DNA of 5,634 bases from Caulobacteraceae bacterium (GTDB lineage: Bacteria > Pseudomonadota > Alphaproteobacteria > Caulobacterales > Caulobacteraceae), in assembly GCA_030151985.1 (NCBI GenBank), contig JASLDZ010000297.1:1-5634 (forward strand), in the 5' to 3' direction. The position numbers and the translations under genes are program-made. Shown here in pieces: positions 1-5,634 of the stretch. Position 1 is the stretch's first letter. Each line of letters starts with the position of its first letter. A model generated the notes under the pieces. That model was not told the origin of the DNA. It did not search any database and saw only the letters and a program-made list of their open reading frames with translations.

Positions 1-1
1 C

Positions 2-1042
2 ATGCCTGACCTCGACGGCGGCCACCTGTTCCTGACCGTGCTGGCGCCGGTGCGCACCGACGTGATGCTGGACCCGATCGTCGGCCGCTCGCGCTCGCAC
101 CGGCACATGCTGGCGCAGAAGCTGGCGCTGATCCCCACGGGCCGGCAGACCGCCGCCTCGGACCCGAACGGCTGGGCCTCGCCCTTCTCGCGCAACACGA
201 TGAACCACCTGGCGCGATTCGCGATCGTCGACGGGCCGACCTTCAACGGGCGGGTCTCGGACGACACCCTCGTGGGGCTGCTGAAGGGGACCGACCCCCT
301 CGCCGCCCAGCCGGTGGACGGGCTCTCCACTCCCTTCCTGCTGTTCGCCGCCGACGTGGACGCGCAGGGAATCACCGACGTGGCGAGCGCCGTGCGGGCC
401 TACACCGACGCCCTATGGGCGACGATGAAGGACGACCTCCTCGTGATCTTCGGCCACTGCGTCGGCTTCGAGGGCGTGGCCGACGCGGACGGCTTCTTCC
501 GCTACATCCGCCGCTGCCAGGTCGAGACCACCATGCCGTTCAACGACTACTGGCTGGATGGCCTGCCGCTGCCGCCGGACAAGCCGGGAGGGGGGCTGCA
601 GGGGCTGCTCAAGCCGGCCGCCTATGCGCTGTGCGCGCTGGTCGCCCTGTGGCTGGCGGCGGTGCTGGTGGATGTCGCGAGCGTGGCGCTGGGCATTCAC
701 GGCGACCTCCCGCGGCTGGCGAGCCGGGTGGCGGTCTGGGGCGTGATCCTGGGCGTGGGCGCGCTGGCGCTGGCCGGGGTCGTCGCCTGGATCGCCTATC
801 GATGGGTGCTGGCGAAAGGCGCAGAGCCCTTTCCCCCTGCGCCCGGCGCCGACCTGCCGACGGTGCTGAAGGCGCTGTTCCTGCAGCAGCAGTTCACCCG
901 CTTCGCCATCGAGGCCCAGGGGTTGGACGACGCCGCCCTGCACGCCCGCTTCGGCGCCTTCCTCGCCGCGGTGGAGCCCGCCAATCCGCAGCCGACACAA
1001 GCCGCGGGCGAGGTGCGGTCCGACAAGGTGGAGTGGGCGTGA
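2..1042 (+). CDS. Uncharacterised two-helix membrane protein coupled to a DyP peroxidase
   Basis: Function unknown. The protein is 346 residues if the ATG at 2 is the true start; only one base precedes it, so the N-terminus may extend outside the window. Residues 1 to about 190 look like a compact soluble alpha/beta domain, with recognisable stretches HLARFAIVD (69-77), STPFLLFAADVDA (109-121), FGHCVGFEG (150-158) and FFRYIRR (165-171). From memory this pattern resembles a poorly described alpha/beta family found next to, or fused with, peroxidase-like proteins; that is an inference. Two hydrophobic segments follow, at about 206-230 and 243-266, joined by a short loop and forming a membrane hairpin. 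A C-terminal tail of about 75 residues (271-346) should lie on the same side as the N-terminal domain. No signal peptide is visible. The TGA at 1040-1042 overlaps the peroxidase ATG, implying coupled translation and a shared role. That it is a real gene is well supported; its function is not. Confidence 0.8.
   Translation: MPDLDGGHLFLTVLAPVRTDVMLDPIVGRSRSHRHMLAQKLALIPTGRQTAASDPNGWASPFSRNTMNHLARFAIVDGPTFNGRVSDDTLVGLLKGTDPLAAQPVDGLSTPFLLFAADVDAQGITDVASAVRAYTDALWATMKDDLLVIFGHCVGFEGVADADGFFRYIRRCQVETTMPFNDYWLDGLPLPPDKPGGGLQGLLKPAAYALCALVALWLAAVLVDVASVALGIHGDLPRLASRVAVWGVILGVGALALAGVVAWIAYRWVLAKGAEPFPPAPGADLPTVLKALFLQQQFTRFAIEAQGLDDAALHARFGAFLAAVEPANPQPTQAAGEVRSDKVEWA
1025..1033 (+). promoter_or_regulatory. 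Ribosome binding site that fixes the peroxidase start
   Basis: AAGGTGGAG lies inside the end of the upstream gene, 8 bases before the ATG at 1042. It supports that ATG over the in-frame GTG at 1039 and over the long upstream extension of the same frame, which overlaps the membrane-protein gene and does not look like peroxidase. Confidence 0.65.
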
Positions 1043-2658
1043 TGGGGGCGCTCGACCTCGCCGACATCCAGGGCAACATCCACCGCCCGTACGGCCGCTT
1101 CGGCTTTCCTTGCAGCCGCCATCTCTTCTTCAACATCGCCGACCCCGCGGCCGGCCGGCGCTTCGTGCAGGGCCTGCGCCCGCGGGTGACCACCGCCGAG
1201 CCTTGGGACACCGTCCCGGGCCCCGACGGCAAGCCGGTGACCCGCAAGCCGCCGATCACGCTGAACGTCGGCTTCACCTGCGCGGGCTTCCGCGCGCTGC
1301 GGCTCCCCACCCGCACCCTGCGGCTCTTCCCGGACGAGTTCATCGACGGCATGGGCTGCCGGGCGGAGATCCTGGGCGACGTCGGCGACAGCGCGCCCGA
1401 CCGCTGGGACCCGATCTGGCGGACCGACGACGCGCGGGACCGCGAGGTGCACGCCTGGGTCTCGCTCAACGCCGGCGCCCTGCCCGACGGAACGGCGCTG
1501 CCGGTGTTGCAGGAGTGGACCGACTGGCTGGTCGGCCTGGCGCAGGCCTGCGAAGGCGTCGCGCTGCTGACCGGGCACGGGGCGGACGGCGCCGGCCGCT
1601 GGCAGGACGCCAACGCCCTCATGCAGCCGATCGAGGGCGGCAGGACGCCCGTGCCCAAGGAGTGGTTCGGCTTCACCGACGGCATCAGCGACCCCGTCTT
1701 CGCCGGCCAGTTCTCGGGCGAGGCGGAGGCGGTCGCCAGCATGGGCGGCGGCAAGATCGCGGAGGGCCCCTACGATCCCCGCACGAGCTGGTCGCCGCTG
1801 GCCACGGGCGAGTTCCTGCTGGGCCACGCCGACGAGGGGCAAGAGTATCCGGTCGCGACCGAACCCTCCGCCTTCGCCCGCAACGGCACCTTCATGGTCT
1901 GGCGCAAGCTGCGCCAGGACGTTCAGGCCTTCGAGGCCGAGATGGGTCGGCAGGCCGCGATTTGGATGCGCGTCACCGGCGAGAGCGACGAGCAGGCCGC
2001 TCGCGAGACCGTCTGCGCCAAGATCGTCGGCCGCTGGCGCTCAGGGGTGCCGCTGGCCGTGGCGCCCACCTGGGCCGACCACCAGCGGGTGATGGAGGAC
2101 TGGAAGGACTGCCTGGAGCTGACGCTGCGCACGCCGCGCGACCAAGCCGAGCGCGACCGGCTGGCCGCCTTCTCGCGCATGCTGACGGGCTTCCGCTTCG
2201 GCGACGACCTGCGGGGCGAGAAGTGCCCGCTGGGCGCGCACATCCGCCGCGCCAACCCTCGCGACATGCTGGACCCCCTGCTCAGCGCCGAGCGGGGCGC
2301 CACCACCCTGACCAACCGCCGCAGGCTGATGCGGCGCGGCCTGCCCTACCAGGACCCCGGCGGCGAGGTGGGCGTGGTGTTCATGGGGCTGTGCGCCAGC
2401 CTGTTCCGTCAGTTCGAGTTCATCCAGCAGCAGTGGATGGCCTATGGGCTGGACTTCGAGGCCGGCAACGACACCTGCCCGCTGATCGGCGGCCGCACCC
2501 AGTCGGACAAGCACGTGGTGCAGGGCGCAGGCGCCACGCCCACCTTCATCGCCGGCGGCCTGCCGCAGTTCGTGAGCACCCGCGGCGGAGACTACTTCTT
2601 CCTGCCCAACATCAGCGCGCTCAGGATGCTGGCCATGGGCACGGTCGACCCGACCTGA
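1042..2658 (+). CDS. DyP-type haem peroxidase
   Basis: A 538-residue dye-decolorising (DyP-type) peroxidase. The family uses haem b and H2O2 to oxidise dyes, phenols and other substrates; the physiological substrate here is unknown. The N-terminus begins DLADIQGNIHRPYG (5-18), typical of the larger DyP classes. The hallmark GXXDG motif is GFTDG (210-214), with D213 as the predicted distal catalytic aspartate. The predicted proximal haem ligand is H400 in GAHIRRANPRD (398-408). R431 in LMRRGLPY (429-436) matches the position of the conserved distal arginine. A C-terminal block FRQFEFIQQQWM (455-466) is also family-like. All key residues are present, so it is probably active. Its length exceeds the roughly 300-400 residues of the small bacterial classes and suits the large C/D (V) group. 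No Sec or Tat signal is visible, so it is probably cytoplasmic, perhaps held at the membrane by the upstream protein. Start chosen from the TGATG overlap and the AAGGTGGAG at 1025-1033. Confidence 0.95.
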   Translation: MGALDLADIQGNIHRPYGRFGFPCSRHLFFNIADPAAGRRFVQGLRPRVTTAEPWDTVPGPDGKPVTRKPPITLNVGFTCAGFRALRLPTRTLRLFPDEFIDGMGCRAEILGDVGDSAPDRWDPIWRTDDARDREVHAWVSLNAGALPDGTALPVLQEWTDWLVGLAQACEGVALLTGHGADGAGRWQDANALMQPIEGGRTPVPKEWFGFTDGISDPVFAGQFSGEAEAVASMGGGKIAEGPYDPRTSWSPLATGEFLLGHADEGQEYPVATEPSAFARNGTFMVWRKLRQDVQAFEAEMGRQAAIWMRVTGESDEQAARETVCAKIVGRWRSGVPLAVAPTWADHQRVMEDWKDCLELTLRTPRDQAERDRLAAFSRMLTGFRFGDDLRGEKCPLGAHIRRANPRDMLDPLLSAERGATTLTNRRRLMRRGLPYQDPGGEVGVVFMGLCASLFRQFEFIQQQWMAYGLDFEAGNDTCPLIGGRTQSDKHVVQGAGATPTFIAGGLPQFVSTRGGDYFFLPNISALRMLAMGTVDPT

Positions 2659-2685
2659 TCATCCCGTCCGGCCCCTGACCCAGCC

Positions 2686-4125
2686 TCACACCCGGCCGGT
2701 GCGGGCGACCTCGCCGTACCAGTGGAACGAGTCCTTCGGCGTGCGGGTCGCATCGTTGGCGAAGTCGACGTAGGTCAGGCCGAAACGCTGGCTGTAGCCC
2801 GCCGCCCACTCGAAATTGTCCAGGAGGCTCCAGCAGTGGTAGCCCCGCACGGGGACGCCGGCGGCCATCGCGCGCCTCACCTCGCGCAGGTGGGAGCGGA
2901 TGTAGGCGATGCGCTTCTCGTCGTGGATCCGGTGGTCCGCTCCGGGACGGGCGTTGTAGCTGGCCCCGTTCTCGGTGATCTCGATCGGACGGCGGCCCGT
3001 GAGGCCGTGCATGTCGACCAGGATGTCGTAGAAGCCCTGCGGGTAGATGTCCCAGCCGATGTCGGTCTTGGCGTGCGGCCCGACGCCCCATTCCGCATGG
3101 GTGTCCAGGCCGGGCACCCCGGTCGCGTTGGACGGATCGTCCGACACCCGCCAGCTCGTGTAGTAGTTCAGCCCCACGTGGTCGAGGTCGGCGCGCAGGA
3201 TCGCCTCGTCGCCCTCCCGCCAGCCGAGCAGCTCGTGCTCCCGGTCCGGCGGCAGCACCTTGGGATAGGCGCCGGTGAAGGCGGGCTCCAGGAACCAGCG
3301 GTTCAGGAAGCGCGCGTGCCGCGCCGCCGCCGCCCGGTCGGCGTCCGAGGACGTGGCCGGCAGCATGGGCGCCACGTCGCAGACGTTGCCCACCTCGGCG
3401 CGCGGGCTCGCGGCCTTCAGCGCCCGGAAGCTCAGGCCGAGCCCGAGGTTGACCGTATGGGTGGCCTTCAGGAAGGCCAGCGGCTCGCGCCGCCCGGGGG
3501 CGTGAATGCCCTCCCAGTAGCCGAGGTGGGTGAAGGTCTTCGGCTCGTTGAACACCGACCAGTGGACCACGCGATCGCCCAGCGCCTGGCCCATGATCGC
3601 GACGTAGTCGGCCATGCGGGAGGCGGTGTCGCGGTTGGGCCAGCCGCCCTTGTCCTCCAGCGCCTGCGGCAGGTCCCAGTGGTAGAGGGTGACCGAGGGG
3701 CGGGCGCCGGCCTCCAGCACCGCGTCGGTCAGCCGCTTGTAGTAGTCGAGGCCCCTGGGGTTGGCCGGTCCCGTCCCGTCCGCCTGGATGCGCGGCCAGC
3801 TGATCGAGTAGCGGTAGCTCTTCAGCCCGAGCCGACGGATCAGCGCCGCGTCCTCGCGGTATCGGTGGTAGCTGTCGCAGGCCACGTCGCCGGTGTCGCC
3901 GTTCAGGATCTTGCCGGGCGTGTGGGCGAAGGTGTCCCAGACCGACGGGCCCTTGCCGTCGGCGGCCGGCGCGCCCTCGACCTGGTAGGCGGCCGTGGCG
4001 GCGCCCCACAGGAAGTCGGCGGGAAAGACGGCCGGCCGGTCATCGCCCCGCGCCAGCGCCTGGGAGGCGGGCGTCGCGGCCAAGCCGGCGGCGGCGGCGG
4101 CCTGGAGAAGCTGTCGTCTGTGCAT
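2686..4125 (-). CDS. Exported family 1 glycoside hydrolase (beta-glucosidase type)
   Basis: A 479-residue GH1 retaining beta-glycosidase, expected to hydrolyse beta-glucosides or related oligosaccharides; exact sugar specificity cannot be read from the sequence. The predicted acid/base is E194 in FNEP (192-195) and the nucleophile is E385 in TENG (384-387). Other GH1 landmarks are AAYQVEG (45-51, Q48), LYHWDLPQ (147-154, H149-W150), NYYT (320-323) and SLLDNFEW (433-440, E439-W440), covering both sugar-binding subsites. The N-terminus MHRRQLLQ followed by an alanine-rich stretch and ALA (23-25) looks like a twin-arginine (Tat) signal peptide cleaved after residue 25, which places the mature enzyme in the periplasm; many bacterial GH1 enzymes are cytoplasmic. 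The family-length catalytic domain starts at about residue 34 (FPADFLWG). A GAGGG at 4135-4139 (read on the - strand) sits 9 bases before the ATG. It is divergent from the TonB-dependent receptor and probably co-regulated with it; it converges on the peroxidase gene. Confidence 0.95.
   Translation of the reverse strand: MHRRQLLQAAAAAGLAATPASQALARGDDRPAVFPADFLWGAATAAYQVEGAPAADGKGPSVWDTFAHTPGKILNGDTGDVACDSYHRYREDAALIRRLGLKSYRYSISWPRIQADGTGPANPRGLDYYKRLTDAVLEAGARPSVTLYHWDLPQALEDKGGWPNRDTASRMADYVAIMGQALGDRVVHWSVFNEPKTFTHLGYWEGIHAPGRREPLAFLKATHTVNLGLGLSFRALKAASPRAEVGNVCDVAPMLPATSSDADRAAAARHARFLNRWFLEPAFTGAYPKVLPPDREHELLGWREGDEAILRADLDHVGLNYYTSWRVSDDPSNATGVPGLDTHAEWGVGPHAKTDIGWDIYPQGFYDILVDMHGLTGRRPIEITENGASYNARPGADHRIHDEKRIAYIRSHLREVRRAMAAGVPVRGYHCWSLLDNFEWAAGYSQRFGLTYVDFANDATRTPKDSFHWYGEVARTGRV
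4087..4101 (-). repeat. Five tandem GCC codons in the signal peptide
   Basis: A perfect (GGC)5 tract on the + strand encodes A9-A13, the hydrophobic core of the glycosidase signal peptide. Gain or loss of one unit would keep the reading frame and only change the length of the core. It is probably a by-product of high GC and alanine preference. Confidence 0.7.
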
Positions 4126-4188
4126 CGTCTCGAACCCTCAAGCCGTGAGCCGTCGCGACCGGAGCGGCCTTGTCGCCGCGCCGCGTCT

Positions 4189-4202
4189 TGACGTCCGCGT
4201 CA
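4189..4202. promoter_or_regulatory. Possible third operator-like inverted repeat
   Basis: TGACG-TCCG-CGTCA has the same geometry (5-base arms, 4-base spacer) as the two stronger sites and keeps the outer TGAC/GTCA. It lacks the central CG that the other two share and that is usual in LacI-family operators. It lies about 63 bp upstream of the glycosidase start, in its likely leader, so it could be an auxiliary site or chance. Confidence 0.3.
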
Positions 4203-4231
4203 CTTCCCAGCCTTCGATGGACGCCACAGTG

Positions 4232-4245
4232 TGACATCGCTGTCA
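4232..4245. promoter_or_regulatory. LacI-type operator-like site on the GH1 side
   Basis: TGACATCGCTGTCA has perfect TGACA/TGTCA arms around a four-base centre containing CG, the usual form of a LacI-family operator. Read on the - strand it becomes TTGACAGCGATGTCA, so the -35-like TTGACA (4241-4246) of the glycosidase promoter is embedded in it and a bound repressor would block that promoter. Its centre is about 113 bp upstream of the glycosidase ATG. The regulator itself is not in the window. Confidence 0.55.
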
Positions 4246-4296
4246 ACGTTCCCGCGCAAAGGTTCCAGAATATCGCGGCCCGCCGAGAATTGGAGT

Positions 4297-4310
4297 TGAC
4301 AGCGCTGCCA
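4297..4310. promoter_or_regulatory. LacI-type operator-like site on the TonB receptor side
   Basis: TGACAGCGCTGCCA is a near-palindrome with one mismatched base pair between the arms and a central GCGC. With the preceding T it provides TTGACA (4296-4301), a consensus -35 pointing to the receptor gene. The 9-base word TTGACAGCG occurs here on the + strand and at 4238-4246 on the - strand. The two site centres are 65 bp apart, close to six helical turns. The centre lies about 125 bp upstream of the receptor ATG, implying a long leader. Confidence 0.55.
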
Positions 4311-4365
4311 TTCGGCGTTCCCCTCCTGCCGCCGTCGGGGGGTTTTCGCCCGAAGGTCAAGAAAG

Positions 4366-4379
4366 CCGGCGATCGCCGG
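4366..4379. repeat. Perfect 14-bp palindrome in the receptor leader
   Basis: CCGGCGATCGCCGG is exactly self-complementary and ends 49 bases before the receptor ATG. In RNA it could form a 5-bp CCGGC/GCCGG stem with a GATC loop; in DNA it could be a protein-binding site. It does not match the TGACA-type sites. GC-rich palindromes of this kind also arise by chance in such genomes. Confidence 0.5.
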
Positions 4380-4428
4380 ACGGCCGGTCGCAACGTCCGC
4401 GCCGTACACGAAACGCTTGGGGGAACAC

Positions 4429-5634
4429 ATGACCGTCCACGGCCGCCATCCGCTGCGCGTCGTCCTTCTGGCCGCGAGTTCGCTGGGCGCGCTCGCCCTG
4501 GCGCAGCCCGCGCTGGCGCAGACGTCCGACGCGAAACCCGTGACTTCTCAGGACCAGCCGGGGACAGCCGGGCCGCCGTCGAGCGCGCAGGCGCCGGGCG
4601 CCAGCAACGCCGTGCCGCCTCCGACCAGCGCGAAGGGCTCCGCACCGGCCGACGCGGGTCCTTCGGCCGTCAGCGAGGTCGTGGTCACCGGCTTCCGCGC
4701 CTCGCTGCAGAGCGCGCTAAACAACAAGCGCAACAGCGACCTGCCGATCGAGTCGATCGCGCCGGAGGACATCGGCAAGTTCCCCGACCAGAACGTGGCC
4801 GAGTCGCTGCAGCGCCTTCCCGGCGTGCAGATCGACCGCTCGCAGGGCAAGGGCACGGCGGTGCTGATCGACGGCCTGCGCCAGAACCTGACCACGCTGA
4901 ACGGCGACATCTTCCTGACCGGCAAGGAGTTCTACGTCTCGGGCGAAGGCTCCGGAGGCGGCGCAGGCGGCAACTCGCAGTACAACTCGCTGGAAGGCAT
5001 CCCGAGCGAGGAGATCGGCGGGATCGACGTCTACAAGAACCCGAAAGCCTCGATCACCGAAGGCGGCCTGGGCGGCACCATCGACCTGAAGACGCGCGAC
5101 CCCCTGGCCCAGCCCTACGGCTTCAGCTTCGGCGGCAACCTGCGCGGCGTCCACGCCGAGGGCACGGGCAGCGAGGGCACGAGCCACGTCACACCCAACG
5201 GCACGCTGGTGCTCTCCTGGAAGCCGAGCTCGCGCCTAGCCTTCACCGGCAGCGTTTCCTACGACGAGGAGGACACGCACACGGAAGAATACCAGCAGGC
5301 CAACCGCAACCAGTGGCTGATCACCAACTCCGCCACGCCGCCCTACGCCGGCGCGCTGACGCCCGCGGGGCTGACCACGCTGCCGAACAACCAGTATTAC
5401 ATCGAGCCGCAGCTCGGCTACTTCAGCGACATCTTCGACCACAGGAAGACGATCGGGGCGTCGATCGGCGTCGCCTACAAGCTGACGGACGCGATCACCA
5501 CGCGGGTGAACTGGTTCCACTCCCACGAGGACGAGGACACCACCACCTATTCGGACAAGGCCTGGTTCAACGGCCAGGGCACCTCGCCCGGCGTGCTGCT
5601 CCCCGGCATCGATCCGACGCAGCCCTACAGCATC
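4429..5634 (+). CDS. TonB-dependent outer-membrane receptor, Caulobacter type (3' end outside window)
   Basis: The first 402 codons of a TonB-dependent receptor, open to the right edge; full members of this group are usually about 850-1,050 residues, so more than half is missing. Such receptors import large ligands, often oligosaccharides in this subfamily, across the outer membrane using energy passed by TonB-ExbBD. A Sec signal peptide covers residues 1-30, ending PALA before Q31. A Pro/Ala/Ser/Gly-rich linker follows (31-81), then a TonB-box-like SEVVVTG (82-88) and the plug, with TGFRASL (87-93), EDIGKFPDQNVAESLQR, VLIDGLRQN, IDVYKNPKAS (199-208) and EGGLGGTIDLKT ending near 222. The first barrel strands begin after that. 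The ATG is preceded by GGGGGAA (4419-4425), a close but usable ribosome site; an in-frame TTG at 4417 is less likely. Divergence from an exported beta-glycosidase and shared operator-like sites suggest a glycan ligand, by inference. Confidence 0.93.
   Translation, partial: MTVHGRHPLRVVLLAASSLGALALAQPALAQTSDAKPVTSQDQPGTAGPPSSAQAPGASNAVPPPTSAKGSAPADAGPSAVSEVVVTGFRASLQSALNNKRNSDLPIESIAPEDIGKFPDQNVAESLQRLPGVQIDRSQGKGTAVLIDGLRQNLTTLNGDIFLTGKEFYVSGEGSGGGAGGNSQYNSLEGIPSEEIGGIDVYKNPKASITEGGLGGTIDLKTRDPLAQPYGFSFGGNLRGVHAEGTGSEGTSHVTPNGTLVLSWKPSSRLAFTGSVSYDEEDTHTEEYQQANRNQWLITNSATPPYAGALTPAGLTTLPNNQYYIEPQLGYFSDIFDHRKTIGASIGVAYKLTDAITTRVNWFHSHEDEDTTTYSDKAWFNGQGTSPGVLLPGIDPTQPYSI

Larger units (their letters stand above)
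4126..4428. promoter_or_regulatory. Divergent regulatory region between GH1 and TonB receptor genes
   Basis: This 303-bp gap separates two gene starts that point away from each other, so it must hold promoters for both. It contains two operator-like inverted repeats (4232-4245 and 4297-4310), a weaker similar one (4189-4202), and a 14-bp palindrome (4366-4379). Each of the two main repeats carries a TTGACA hexamer, a good -35 match, pointing towards the nearer gene: 4241-4246 on the - strand and 4296-4301 on the + strand. No convincing -10 element is seen at the usual spacing, so the exact transcription starts are not assigned. No convincing small gene is present. Confidence 0.7.

Noticed and set aside
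415..1041. Upstream extension of the peroxidase reading frame by 209 codons
   Set aside because: It overlaps the membrane-protein gene in another frame, is Arg/Gly-rich low-complexity as expected of an out-of-frame GC-rich read, and the peroxidase domain begins just after the ATG at 1042.
796..1842. 348-codon open frame on the - strand across the gene junction
   Set aside because: It runs antisense to both the membrane protein and the peroxidase, has no domain pattern and a shadow-like Arg/Ala/Gly composition.
1110..2678. 522-codon open frame on the + strand inside the peroxidase gene
   Set aside because: Frame-shifted shadow of the peroxidase; extremely Arg/Pro/Gly-rich with no family signature.
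2722..4191. 489-codon open frame on the + strand opposite the glycosidase
   Set aside because: It is the antisense of a clear GH1 gene with all catalytic motifs; its product is Val/Gly/Arg-rich with no recognisable domain. Long antisense open frames are common at this GC content.
4335..4353. Inverted repeat TCGGG/CCCGA around a T-run in the receptor leader
   Set aside because: The stem is only 5 bp, the T-run is in the loop rather than after the stem, so it is neither a good terminator nor a clear attenuator.
4200..4430. 76-codon open frame on the - strand in the divergent region
   Set aside because: It covers the operators and palindrome, starts on the reverse of the receptor start region, and has no recognisable features.
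4519..4671. N-terminal STN signalling domain in the receptor
   Set aside because: The segment before the TonB box is only about 50 residues of low-complexity sequence, with no alpha/beta pattern of an STN domain.

Overview
The window is GC-rich throughout (about 70% by eye) and gene-dense. It fits a chromosomal segment of an alphaproteobacterium, most likely Caulobacterales or Sphingomonadales. The best pointer is the right-hand gene, a TonB-dependent receptor whose plug sequence (TGFRASL, then EDIGKFPDQNVAESLQR) is typical of the 'Caulobacter-type' receptors of those orders and of xanthomonads. No RNA gene, CRISPR array, insertion sequence or phage gene is visible.

Layout. (1) Positions 2-1042, + strand: a protein with a roughly 200-residue soluble domain followed by a two-helix membrane hairpin; its start is uncertain because the window begins one base before the first ATG. 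(2) Positions 1042-2658, + strand: a full-length DyP-type haem peroxidase whose ATG overlaps the upstream stop codon by one base (TGATG), so the two genes form a translationally coupled pair. (3) A 27-bp gap separates two convergent stop codons. (4) Positions 2686-4125, - strand: a family 1 glycoside hydrolase (beta-glucosidase type) with a twin-arginine-like signal peptide, so probably periplasmic. (5) Positions 4126-4428: a 303-bp divergent regulatory region. It holds two operator-like inverted repeats of the form TGACA-N4-TGYCA, a weaker third copy, and a perfect 14-bp palindrome in the leader of the next gene. (6) Positions 4429-5634, + strand: the N-terminal 402 codons of the TonB-dependent receptor, which runs off the right edge.

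How they may work together. The receptor and the exported glycosidase look like a divergent glycan-uptake pair: the receptor would bring a beta-linked oligosaccharide or glycoside across the outer membrane and the hydrolase would trim it in the periplasm. Shared LacI-type operators between them would switch both genes together. The peroxidase and its membrane partner form a separate two-gene unit that meets the glycosidase tail to tail; nothing visible ties it to sugar use. The most interesting items are the symmetrical operator arrangement and the coupled peroxidase/membrane-hairpin pair, in which the upstream protein has no assigned function.
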